A DNA stretch of 64,000 nucleotides from Candidatus Rifleibacterium amylolyticum (GTDB taxonomy: Bacteria; Muiribacteriota; Ozemobacteria; Ozemobacterales; Ozemobacteraceae): NCBI GenBank assembly GCA_009917695.1, contig JAACJG010000006.1, positions 62,001 to 126,000 of the forward strand, in the 5' to 3' direction. The notes beneath the pieces were generated by a model. It had not been told where the DNA came from. It did no database searches and saw only the letters and a program-made list of their open reading frames with translations. Below are positions 9,071 through 19,600 of this stretch, piece by piece. How positions within the stretch are numbered: the stretch's first letter is position 1; every line of letters begins with the position of its first letter. A program made the translations under genes and the position numbers.

Positions 9071-10348
9071 TCAGAATTTGAGGGCGTCTGATACGACGCG
9101 GGTCATGTGGTATTCGGGGCCATGCACTTCGATCGGCACGCCAAGCTTTTCGGCAGCAGCCTTGAGGTTGGCGAGGCCTTCCTGGTAGTTGGGGCCGCCC
9201 CGGCGCACGAAAATGCGGGCGTTGACCTTTTTGAGCTTGTCACCATACTCGTTGAGAGCTTTGATGATGCCGGTAAAAGTCTTTGCCACGTCGGTAAAGT
9301 TCGCGATACCACCGCCAAGAATGAGGGTTTTCGGTCGCTTTTTCTTATCAGACTTACGTGTCATCAGATCGAGCACGACTTTGGCGTATTCATAAGTCAG
9401 GCTGGTGCTGGGATTGCCAGAATACTCACCATACATCGCGAGTTCTTTGGCGAAACCAAGGTCGCAGACCGTGTCAGCGTAGATAACTGACGCGCCGCCG
9501 CCGGCCACCATGTTCCAGATGATGCCATCAGGATTGAGCAAAGTCAGTTTGAGAGAAGCGCCTGAAAGAGCGTCGAGCTCACGAATTTTGATTTCTTCGG
9601 GACTGAGATTCTGCCCGAAAGCAGCCGGGAATTCGATATCGCTGCCCCACATGTCGGCGCACAGAAACTCAGCGGTATCGTCGAGTTTGGCGACCATATC
9701 GAGCGGAACGATCTTTTTGCCGGCGATGGCGAAAGGATTGATTTCGAGATAAGCGAAATGCATGGCGGCAAAATAGCGATAGAGACCGCGTAGAAAGTTG
9801 GCGACCAGCTCTCGATTTTTGCCAAGCTCGGCTGGCATTGCCTTGTCGACTTCGGCTGCGACTTCTTCGATACCACCAAGAACCGGAACCTTGATGGTAA
9901 CGACTTTATCCCAGTTTTCTTCGACGTTGATGCCGCCCTCGAGCGAAAAATATATATAATCACATTCGGCCGCTGATTTGATGGCGGCATAATACTCGGC
10001 TTCATGAGCGACACAGAGCTCGATGATAAAATGCGTCAGCGTACCTTCGATGCCGTTCACTACCTGCTTTTTGCCGAGGCGTTCTTCGATCCACTTGCGG
10101 GTTTCGGCGAGGTTCTTGTTAACCAGAACCAGGCCGTGTTTGCCACGCTTGCCAAAAAGCTGGTCAGGCTTGGCCACCAGCTTTTCCTTTTTCAGCCATG
10201 GGTTTTCTTTTTCGAGCTTTTTCCAGTCGGTGTTTTCATCGACCAGCACGATGTGGCCTTCATAACCGACTCCCTGCTTGATGAAACTGTCAAGATGCCT
10301 TGCCAGCATTCTCTTTCCGTGATATTCGCGAATACCTCGCTGCGCCAT
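9071..10348 (-). CDS. aclB: ATP-citrate lyase, beta (ATP-grasp) subunit
   Basis: 425 residues from the ATG at 10348 (MAQRGIREYHGKR), chosen because AGGAGA sits eight bases upstream and homologous proteins begin here; the frame is open further upstream but that stretch contains the promoter. The fold is the ATP-grasp, succinyl-CoA-synthetase-beta-like subunit that binds ATP and activates citrate through the phospho-histidine of AclA. Visible family features include the N-terminal REYHGKRMLARHL helix, FSLEGGINVEENWDKVV, and LEINPFAIAGKKIVPLDMVAKLDD, which matches the metal and nucleotide binding region. It precedes aclA by 22 bases. Confidence 0.94.
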   Translation of the reverse strand: MAQRGIREYHGKRMLARHLDSFIKQGVGYEGHIVLVDENTDWKKLEKENPWLKKEKLVAKPDQLFGKRGKHGLVLVNKNLAETRKWIEERLGKKQVVNGIEGTLTHFIIELCVAHEAEYYAAIKSAAECDYIYFSLEGGINVEENWDKVVTIKVPVLGGIEEVAAEVDKAMPAELGKNRELVANFLRGLYRYFAAMHFAYLEINPFAIAGKKIVPLDMVAKLDDTAEFLCADMWGSDIEFPAAFGQNLSPEEIKIRELDALSGASLKLTLLNPDGIIWNMVAGGGASVIYADTVCDLGFAKELAMYGEYSGNPSTSLTYEYAKVVLDLMTRKSDKKKRPKTLILGGGIANFTDVAKTFTGIIKALNEYGDKLKKVNARIFVRRGGPNYQEGLANLKAAAEKLGVPIEVHGPEYHMTRVVSDALKF

Positions 10349-10389
10349 TTTTATTTCTCCTGCGTCAAGAATATCAGTACACCTGTAAG

Positions 10390-10419
10390 GGTATAAACTC
10401 ACCTCTGACAGCCTGTCAA
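10390..10419 (-). promoter_or_regulatory. Sigma-70-type promoter of aclBA
   Basis: On the minus strand a perfect TTGACA (10414-10419) is followed after 18 bases by TATACC (10390-10395). The predicted leader is about 35 bases, ending at the aclB ribosome site. It faces away from the dehydrogenase gene, so the spacer is a divergent promoter region. Confidence 0.6.
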
Positions 10420-10438
10420 GTACAGTATGCGGTAAAAA

Positions 10439-10466
10439 TTGCATTCGCAGCAGTAAAGTATATATT
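10439..10466 (+). promoter_or_regulatory. Candidate promoter of the hydroxyacid dehydrogenase gene
   Basis: TTGCAT, 16 bases, then TATATT, about 40 bases before the ATG at 10509. It is the diverging partner of the aclBA promoter. The spacing is slightly short and the call is tentative. Confidence 0.4.
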
Positions 10467-10508
10467 TTACCTGTAATACATTGTGACAATACATTGGAGG
10501 CAACGCTA

Positions 10509-11552
10509 ATGAACAGGAAAATCGCATTTTTTGATGCTAAGCCTTATGACCAGAAGTCTTTTGCGGAAATCAACCGCGACTATGGTTTCGAAATCAGCTA
10601 TTTTGACGCGAAACTCAACGAACAGACATGCAATCTGGCCGCCGGCCACGCCGGAGTCTGTGCGTTCGTAAACGATGACATCAATGCCAGGGTTGTCGAA
10701 AGCCTTTTTCAGAACGGAGTAGAAATTATCGGGCTGCGCTGCGCAGGCTACAATAACGTCGATTTCAAGGCTGCCTTTGAGAAGATACACGTAGTGCGTG
10801 TGCCGGCATACTCACCTTACGCCGTAGCCGAACATGCTGTAGCCATGATGCTGACGCTCAACCGCAAGACGCATAAGGCCTATCTGCGCACCCGCGAAGG
10901 CAATTTTTCCATCAACGGGTTGCTCGGCTTCGACATGTTCGGCAAAACAGCCGGCATAATCGGCACCGGGAAAATAGCGAGATGCCTGATCGCCATTTTA
11001 AAAGGCTTCGGCATGAAAATACTGGCATATGACCCACATCCCGATCAGAGCTGGGCAGAAAGCTTCGGCCTGCGCTATGTTGCGCTCGCTGAACTTTACT
11101 CCGCTTCTGATATTGTCTCACTCCATTGTCCGCTGACTCCAGACACCACCCATCTCATTAACCGCACGGCAATTGAGATGATGAAACCCGGTGTAATGAT
11201 AATCAATACTGGTCGCGGCAAGCTGATCGACACGGTTGCGCTTATCGATGGCCTCAAATCGGGTCGTATCGGCAGCGCCGGACTCGATGTCTACGAAGAA
11301 GAAAGCGATTACTTTTTCGAGGACAAGTCGACGGAATTGATCGCCGACGATGTGCTGGCGCGCCTGCTGACCTTCCCGAACGTGCTGGTGACTTCGCATC
11401 AGGCCTTTTTTACCGGCGAAGCCTTGCGCAACATCGCTGAGACCACTTTGACAAACTTTCGCGAATATTTTGCCGGCGGTTATCTCGCCAACGAAATCTG
11501 CTACCGCTGTAACCGTAGCTGCATCAAAAAAGAAGGCAAGCGCTGCTTTTGA
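10509..11552 (+). CDS. D-2-hydroxyacid dehydrogenase, D-lactate dehydrogenase type
   Basis: 347 residues from the ATG at 10509, which has GGAGG eight bases upstream. The NAD-binding motif is GIIGTGKIARCL. The catalytic set of the D-isomer-specific 2-hydroxyacid dehydrogenases is visible: INTGRGKLIDT (Arg), a Glu in GLDVYEEES, and the His in VLVTSHQAFFTGEAL. The sequence HCPLTPDTTHLIN and the DYFFEDKS segment are typical of the fermentative LdhA branch, which reduces pyruvate to D-lactate with NADH. The C-terminus adds a short CYRCNRSCIKKEGKRC tail with four cysteines, which is unusual for the family and might bind metal. It diverges from aclBA, placing an acetyl-CoA enzyme and a pyruvate enzyme around one regulatory spacer. 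Confidence 0.88.
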   Translation: MNRKIAFFDAKPYDQKSFAEINRDYGFEISYFDAKLNEQTCNLAAGHAGVCAFVNDDINARVVESLFQNGVEIIGLRCAGYNNVDFKAAFEKIHVVRVPAYSPYAVAEHAVAMMLTLNRKTHKAYLRTREGNFSINGLLGFDMFGKTAGIIGTGKIARCLIAILKGFGMKILAYDPHPDQSWAESFGLRYVALAELYSASDIVSLHCPLTPDTTHLINRTAIEMMKPGVMIINTGRGKLIDTVALIDGLKSGRIGSAGLDVYEEESDYFFEDKSTELIADDVLARLLTFPNVLVTSHQAFFTGEALRNIAETTLTNFREYFAGGYLANEICYRCNRSCIKKEGKRCF

Positions 11553-11646
11553 GACAAATCTTTATTTTACGTAAGAATTTGTATTTAGAAAGGCTTTGCT
11601 ATTATCATGCCGATTGACGGGCATATTTTTAAACAGGCGGGCCGGC

Positions 11647-13662
11647 ATGGAAGAAACACGCGTTCTGACCATTGTTTTCACTGACATCAAGGGTTTTACC
11701 GAGAGAACTTCACACAGCGATCGCGAAGCAGTCAGCCGATTGCTGCAGAAACACGAAGAACTGCTGCTGCCGCTGGCAAAAAATTACGATGGAGTGCTGG
11801 TAAAAACCATCGGCGACGCCTTTCTGCTGACTTTTGCCAGCCCGACCAATGCAGTGCTTTGCGCCATAATGATGCAGGAAAAACTCAAGGAGTTCAACGC
11901 TTCGGTCTCCGATGCCGAAAAAATCGAGATCAGAATCGCCATGAACACCGGCGAAGTGATCTTGCGCGACGGCGATGTCTATGGCGAACCGGTTAACGTC
12001 GCAGCCCGCATCGAGGCTCTTACCGACGCCAATGAAATCTGGTTTTCCGAGTCTACCTATCTGGCGATGAACCGCCAGGAAGTACCAACCAGCCTGATCG
12101 GCGAATACCGTCTTAAAGGCATCCCTGAAGCAGTCAGGGTATACCGCGTCGTGCGCGACGAAAACAGCGAATTCTACGCAAAAACAGTGCAGAATCAGCT
12201 TGCCAAAATTAGAGACATGCTTGCCGAAACCGTTCTGCCAACGGCGAAGCCGCGATCTGCCATACCGCTCTATTTCGTCGGTTTCGCGATTCTGCTGGCG
12301 CTGGCATACTTTATCTTCAGAGAAAGCGACCACGACAGGCATCTGCGCCTGGCGCGCGAGGCCTTTTCTGCCAGAGATTACCGCGGCACCATCGAAAGTC
12401 TGAAAAAAGCGGCGCAGATTCAACCTGCTGACAATCAAATGACCGATCTGCTCAAACAGGCTGTCAACAGCCACATCACCCAGCGCCTCACCATAGTTGA
12501 AAAAACGGCAGAAAACCTTGCTGAACTCGACCAGTTCGTCAAAGAAACCCGCGCAGCGTTTTCAACTCTGGATAACAGTCTGATCGACTGTGAAATCGAG
12601 CTGGCGCTTGCACAAGCCGATCTTTTAGCCAGGCAGAGATCGCGTGACGAAGCCGACAATCTGCTGACCAACCTCGCAAAGCGCAGCAATAACAGAAGCG
12701 ATGTTCTGTTCGCCATTGCCAGATTTTACAGCAATAAAGGCTACAACTGGACTCATACGATGAGATATATGCATCAGGCAGCTTTGACCGACCCGGCCAG
12801 CTTCGCCGCAAACCCTGAGGTATTGAGTGAATTTGCCTGGTTTCTCGATAAAGTGGCACCCGATGACGGTTATACCGAGATTCGCGATTTCATCGGTCAG
12901 CACTGCTTCGACCATTTTGCCGAAAAGCTCACCGGAGCGCTTTATCATCCTGGCGAAGATTTTCACGTATTACGGCGCAATGCCCGCTATCTTCTGCAAA
13001 AACGTGGCGAAACGATCGACGAAACCAGATTCTACCTTGTCGATCTGATGACCTCGCCGGGCAGCCGCAATTCAAAAGAACAGGCGGAAACTCTCGACTA
13101 TTTCGTAAAAAACGCTGAGAACAAAAAGGTTCTCGACGAAATTGCCGCACAGATAGCTTCTCATCCTTCTGAATTCAAACTGTTCGAGAGTTATTCCTAT
13201 GATCGCGGTGATCCCGAGACTCTTCTCGTCGCAGGCCCGTTTTTCGCACACTTCAAAAACTATCTCAGAAGCCGCCTGAATGCTGACAGCATAAGCCAGC
13301 GCCTTAACGCCTACAACGTGCTTATCAGTCGTAATGAAGTATCTGATGACGAGAGCTGGCAATACCATATCCGCAATCTCATCGACTTCAAAGGCATGCG
13401 CTGGAGCCAGGCTTACGCTCCGGCTTTGTATGAGTCCGTCGATTCCCTTTTGAACAAGCCGCTTCCGCCCAACTGGCAGGGAAACGCCGATCTGGTTGTT
13501 GTCGGCCGCAAAGCCGCTCTCGCTGCCCGCGAGCTTACAGCCCAGATTCAGCAGGCTATCGAAAAAGGCGAAGAAAACCCCTTTACCGCGCAAGGCAACC
13601 GGAATCTCAATGATTTCAAAGACTTTGCAGCCAGGCTGGCAAAGGCATTTCAACTGAAGTAG
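11647..13662 (+). CDS. Class III nucleotide cyclase with C-terminal helical-repeat domain
   Basis: 671 residues from the ATG at 11647 (MEETRVLTIVFTDIKGF). Residues 1-170 are a class III adenylate/guanylate cyclase catalytic domain: metal Asp in FTDIKGFTERTS, second metal Asp in KTIGDAFLLTF, and the transition-state region DVYGEPVNVAARIEAL. A single hydrophobic helix lies near residues 205-225 (LYFVGFAILLALAYFIF). The remaining 440 residues are TPR-like at first (LRLAREAFSARDYRGTIESLKKAAQIQPAD) and then unrecognised helical sequence. The order is the reverse of the common sensor-then-cyclase arrangement, so the helical part is predicted to lie outside the cytoplasm and act as the sensor. Product cAMP is most likely. 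The stop codon is TAG, and the gene ends six bases before the convergent giant gene. Confidence 0.85.
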   Translation: MEETRVLTIVFTDIKGFTERTSHSDREAVSRLLQKHEELLLPLAKNYDGVLVKTIGDAFLLTFASPTNAVLCAIMMQEKLKEFNASVSDAEKIEIRIAMNTGEVILRDGDVYGEPVNVAARIEALTDANEIWFSESTYLAMNRQEVPTSLIGEYRLKGIPEAVRVYRVVRDENSEFYAKTVQNQLAKIRDMLAETVLPTAKPRSAIPLYFVGFAILLALAYFIFRESDHDRHLRLAREAFSARDYRGTIESLKKAAQIQPADNQMTDLLKQAVNSHITQRLTIVEKTAENLAELDQFVKETRAAFSTLDNSLIDCEIELALAQADLLARQRSRDEADNLLTNLAKRSNNRSDVLFAIARFYSNKGYNWTHTMRYMHQAALTDPASFAANPEVLSEFAWFLDKVAPDDGYTEIRDFIGQHCFDHFAEKLTGALYHPGEDFHVLRRNARYLLQKRGETIDETRFYLVDLMTSPGSRNSKEQAETLDYFVKNAENKKVLDEIAAQIASHPSEFKLFESYSYDRGDPETLLVAGPFFAHFKNYLRSRLNADSISQRLNAYNVLISRNEVSDDESWQYHIRNLIDFKGMRWSQAYAPALYESVDSLLNKPLPPNWQGNADLVVVGRKAALAARELTAQIQQAIEKGEENPFTAQGNRNLNDFKDFAARLAKAFQLK

Positions 13663-13668
13663 TCAGGA

Positions 13669-16600
13669 TCACTGTTCGTAATACAGATACTCTCCTGATA
13701 ATGACCGCTGCTTTGTCGGAGAATGCAGCTGCCATCCTTTCGGGGAGAACGATGTCGGACGCCGCTGGTCTGGATCTTTCGTTCTCTCGAACTGAATTCC
13801 ATCGAACAATACCGAGGCAGAAGCGGGATATCCGTCTGGCGTCGAATTTTGCAGATGCAGAATGGTTTCACTGGCAAGCGCCGGCACGAACTGGTAATCA
13901 AAAACGGCATAAACCCGATACCAGACGTCGTGATCGGAGAGGTTGTTGCCGCCATGCATTGGATTGCTGCAGCCGAATGACACAACTGGCCCGATCGATG
14001 TGCACACCCCACTAGAAGCGATACGCACGCCATAAGATTCTACCGGTTCCCCTACCGAATCTATCAGCGTAAACTTGATATCTGCCGAACCAGTACCGGG
14101 ACTGACAAATCCCGAAAGAATGTAGCGACCAGCATCGGCGAATGTCGTGGTAGCAATTTCCTGATATACAGAATCCTTGATGTTGTAGCCTTCGATAATC
14201 GAAAAATCTACCATGTCACCGGCCGGACTCATATCTTCAGGCGTCACGGTAAAGCGCACGGTAGCGGTAGAGCTCTCGGCATAGTCTACATTTCCCTGCA
14301 GCAACAGCTCAGAGGTGCCTATGAATTCAAGCGGACTGGTTGGACTGGCGCTGAACATAGTCAGTCCCGGAGGGTCGAGTATCTCGGCAGACAAGGTTGG
14401 ATATGAGGCTACCAGCGAATAGGGATTACCAAAGTTATCTACGGCCCTTACTCTGAACGGGAACGGCCTGTTTTTGGGAACAGACGCGCCGGCAGCTGGC
14501 GATACGATTTCGAACGAATCAAAAACGCTCTCTTTAAGAAATTTCATGTCGCCAGTGACATCTGCAAGCGCATTTGCAGTGTTTTCAGCTTCAAGCCTCA
14601 GATTGATCGGCGAAACCGCAGTCGAATAAAGAACCTTGAGATAAAACAGTTTGCTGCCCATACTGTCTTCTTCGAAAAACTGAGTTTCGAAACCCGGCAG
14701 AATAGTCGGATCAGTCGCCGTTGGCGCGGTTCCAGGCACCACTGAAAAGTCGATGTCACCACTAAAATTCGCTACCGGATAGCCATTGACATCAAGAACA
14801 TTCACTCGCAACTGAAACCAGGAGTTCCAGTAAAAATTCGCACTGGCATCAGGCTGCGGCTGAACAACCAGGCGCACCGGGGGACCGAAGACCAGAATCG
14901 GCCCGGAAGTTGTCTTGAGATTGTCAACGTTCTCGATAGCGGTTATCCAGATCGTCTGGCTCTTATTGTAGGTCTGGTTGTTGATCGTAGCCACGCCGCC
15001 CGAGAAGTCTTCAGGATTGATAAACTGCACGCCAAGATATCCGGTTGAGGTAGCATTAAGCTTGAGCTGTATCGGGCCTTCTGGTATATAGTCGCTCTTG
15101 ACATTGCCGTCGGCAGTCAAGGCGGCTATCGAAATGGTAAAGGGCGAGTTGAGCGGAGCATATGGCGGCACCGTCAGCTTGATTTCACTGACCGGCCCGG
15201 GACTAACATATAATGGATCGAAAACTCCGATAAATGCTCCAGAAACCGCAGTAACTGTATAGGTTGCCGGAACATCGATACGCGCCGTTGTCGTGGCGTA
15301 GGCACCATCAACAAAACTCGCAGCCGAAATTACTGAAGGATAAATGGTTTCCGTGTCACCGAGCGATGAGACAATACTCAGGGTGGTGTCGCCGCTCCAG
15401 GTCTTGACCACAGCGTTGTTGACGTCTACCGCCTTAACCGCCATCGGAAACGGCTTTGTCGACTGCTGCGGCGAAAAAGCTTCTATCATCAGCCCTACCG
15501 CCGGCAACGCGCTTGATTTATGAATATTCACCGTTGCAGTGCCTGTTTTCGAAGGCTCCACGTTGTCGCGCACATTAAAGGTAAAGGTGCCGACATCTGC
15601 CCCGAGCGCTGGTCGATCGACGGTAAGCCAAACATAATTTTTAGCTTCATCCCAGGTCAGTGGCAGAAGCGCCGGCGTCAAAGTAACATCTGTCAGAGGG
15701 CCAATATCCCAGGAAAGTCGCTGCGTAGCTGTCAGTCGATTGTAGTTTTTCTTTTCCTGATCATAAATGTCTATTGCGGTCAATTCTGTCAGGAAAGCAG
15801 TTTCATCGGTCTGATGGTAGCCACAGGCAATGTCGAAGCGCGCCAACGGGCCGAAGAAATAAAGATTACCAGAAGTTCCCGAGCGGTCGAGAACGCTGTC
15901 GCGCGCCGTCAGCCTGATTCTACCATAGTCGTCATACGCCGTCGCGGTGATGGTTGCTACGCCATCGACAAATGTCGCTGTCGTTACCGAGAGCGTTCCG
16001 GTGCCATTATGCGTTATCTGAACCGTTCCCGTGTAATCCGTCTTGATATTGCCAATAGTATCATAAGCTGTGAGAAACACAGGGAATGAGCCATTGACAG
16101 TCTGGTAATAATTGTCGGGAAACGGATCAACCGTAGAAGTGCCGGGCACAACCTTGAAGTGCGACAGGTTGGTCGGCAAAAAGTTGACCGTCAAAGAACC
16201 AACTCGCACTGGCAGGGGGGGGCCTTTATTTGTAGCCCAGATCGTTATTTCGCCGGCCTCCCAGTTACGGGCATAAAGCTCTTTTACACCAATGGTAAAA
16301 CTGTTGGCTTCTTCTGGCATCATCGGCGGGACTACAGCCAAACCTGCACTATTGCTGGCGGTCAGATAAACACCGGCATTATCATACCCGGTAAAAACGT
16401 TACCGTCAGGGCCGACTGCCTTGATAACCAGCTTGAAAGCATCGCCGACCGTCGGCTCTGCCGGAATCGTCTCGAGATCGAAACGTTCAAAATCCGCCGA
16501 AGACGGCCACAGAGTGACATCCTTATCACCAACCACCGAACCAAATACAGCCGTTATCTTTTTGGTAGCCGGCATTACACCGACTTCATTCAGCTCAACC

Positions 16601-19600
16601 GACGGAATCAACAGCTGCCCATTCGAAAAACCTCCGGCACTGACCGGCAGAATCGAAGTAAAAGAGCTGAGCAGGTTGATCGTCTCGCTGAAGTTGGTCT
16701 TGAGATTGCCATAATCATCATAAACTTTAACGATAAGATTGAAAGGCACGCCGGCCGTCTGAATATCACTACAGCTCAACTCAAACCTCTTCGCCGGACC
16801 GGGCAGCACCGTCAACGGAAACTGATGCGTCATCGTCGCATTCACAGTATCGACAACCTGCAAATTTACCGGGCCTGGCGTTATCAGAGTAAACTCAGAA
16901 GTAAAAGTCTTTTGTCCGGCATCGGCTCCAATGAAGGCGTAATCTGCCGGCAGCGCCACGGCGGGATGTGCGTCATTACATGAAAAATGAACAGTTCCAA
17001 GATAATTTTGCGCGATGTTTCCATAAATGTCGAGCACCTTCAAGGTCACCGAGAAAGGAATGCCGGAATCGGGCGAAACCGTAGAAACGCTTATCAACAA
17101 AGTAGCGGGCGGAGCGTTACTGATCTCTATCGGGTTACTGACTCCACTGCGGTAACTGCTCTGCCCGGTCACGTTGATAATTTCTGCCTTGGTAAACGAA
17201 ACACCCGGCGTCAGTGTCGCCAACCCGACTGACCAGCTTGCCACCGGCAAAGAAGTCGGGTTATACGCAGCCGTACCACCGCTGCGGTTGTCGGTAAAGG
17301 TCATTATTCCACTGTAATCGGTCTTGACATTGTTGTAAACGTCGAGCGCCGTGATCGACAATGGGAAAAGAGTACCGGCCGGTTGCGGCGACAGCGCGAA
17401 AAGAGCAAAAGCCCCGATTCTGCCAGGATTAACGATGATGGGCACGGAAGTCGTCGCCAAAGTGCCGTCAGTTACCGTTATCGTGCTGGTCGGTCCATTG
17501 AAAAGAACTGAAGCGTTATAAAAAGTGTGTTGCCCAGCGTCAGCGGCAGGAATCACCGTATAGTCACCAGGCACGGAACCAGGAAACGGAGCAACGTCAG
17601 AGGTTGTAAAAGACCAGGTATCATCGTAGTCGTCGGCTATATTACCAAATGCATCTAGCGCCCGGACCGAGATGGTAAAAGGCACTCCCGCTGTAACCGA
17701 AGCCGGCACATCGATAGCCAGAGAAGCCACAACGCCGCCAAGAATCTCAACCTGCGTTTCGGCCGTAATGGTCGGCGAATAAGAGGCAATAATGGTCGCC
17801 GGCGGCTCGACATTGCGCTCGGCAAACATCGCGCCCTGCGTTCCCGGGGTATAATCGATCTGCACACTGCGCACATAGGGCGTCGCATCATAAAAGGTCT
17901 GCCCGCCGTTGGTGCCGATTACGTGTGCATCAAGCAGCAGAGCATATTGAATGTAGCGACGGTTAAGTGCCGCCGGCGGAATAGCTGTATACTGAGCTCC
18001 GGCTGGAGTCAGCGCCAGTTGTGTCCAGGCCATGCCGCCGATCGTTGCAGCATTGTTGCTGCCCCGCATGTAAAACCTGACGTTGCCGGTATTGAAGTTG
18101 GCAGCTATCCTTATCGGATTGGTCAAAGTCACCGCCGAAGTGCCGATATCATAAACCACTGATGTAAAACTCGCATTCTGCGGATAGCGATTGACCCTGA
18201 AATCATCTATCCAGGCCATGCCCGGCCTCGTAGTACTGTTGGCGCCGACACTGATGCCAAGTTTGGTATAAACGGTAGCTGCAACATCAGGTTGCGGATC
18301 AGGGGCACTGCCATTCGAACCGCTCAACTCCCGCCAGCTTTGCCCATCGTGACAGGCCATCGGGCGGAACCGACCCGGGTTTGCGCCAGCATTTGCATCT
18401 CGCCAGATACCTACAGCCAATGGATGTGTAGTAACCGTCGAAGGGCTGGTTCCAAACTTTCGACGATATCTGATGTTGTTGGGAGCATTACGATAAACAG
18501 CCTGCGCTGAAAAGACACCAATATCACGGTTGTTGGCATACGAATCGTCCACTCGCCTGAGCATGGCTGACACGAAGCGCGGTCTGGTTGCATGGCTGTC
18601 ATCTCGCATCATTATGCCGGCATGGCAGAGCGAAAAGTCGAGAGCGGTGTCGAACCACATGCGCCTGATGGTCAAAGTAGAATTGAAAGCAAAAATATCA
18701 TTGGCCGGCCAGTCGAAATACAGCAGATAATAGCTGTCGTCTGCATTTTCCTGCCAGCGGGAGTTAAGAGTTGAAGTGTCGCAAAGATGATTGGAAATAC
18801 TCCCGTCACCTATTGTCCAGAACATAAGCTGGCCGTTCTGAACTTCGAAGGTAGGGTCTGGAAGAGGTGTGTCATAGCTTACGATAACCACACCAGAGCC
18901 ACCATTGCCACCCTGATAGGAGTCATTCCCGGAAGAACCACCACCGCCGCCACCGGTATTTGCAGCGCCATTTCCTCCATTGCCGGTTTTACTTCCACCA
19001 CCGCCACCGCCGGCACCGCCAGTGCCAAGAATATCACCACCAGCTCCGCCACCGCCACCGGCATACCAGAGATTACTCCCGGTTATGTTGCTTTGCAGGC
19101 CAGCGCCACCATTGCCACCATCACCGTTTCCAGGCGATGCCGCACCATCTGCGCCAGCACCACCGCCACCACCGCCAGCTCTTCTGTTAGCAGTGTTGTT
19201 TGCTCTTCCATTGCCGCCATTCCTTCCCTGGCCCGCAATCCCTGTGCCTCCAGTTCCTGCCGTACCATTGCCGCCACCACCGCCGCCACCGGAACCGCCG
19301 TTACTGCCATTCTTGCCGACAGTAGCCCCGGCACCGCCTGAGCCACCGCCACCGCCGCCGGTTGCAACAATGACACCCAAACTTGAGTTCTGACCATCAC
19401 TCCCAACTGGAGGATTTCCACCACCAGTGGAGCCAGCACCGCCGTCACCAACGGTAATTGCTACTGGTATTCCGGGAATGACTGCCATAGTACCGGTTCT
19501 CATGCCACCAGCGCCACCACCACCGCCATACCATGCGCCACCACCGCCACCGCCACCTGCAACTACAAGGTAATCGACTGAAACTACTCCGGCTGGTGGC

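Noticed and set aside
11710-12474. 254-residue ORF on the minus strand
   Set aside because: Antisense to the cyclase catalytic domain, with no recognisable motif.
18980-19393. Proline-rich ORF on the plus strand (PPPPAPP-type)
   Set aside because: It is the antisense shadow of the glycine-rich domain of the minus-strand giant protein; GGN codons read backwards give proline.
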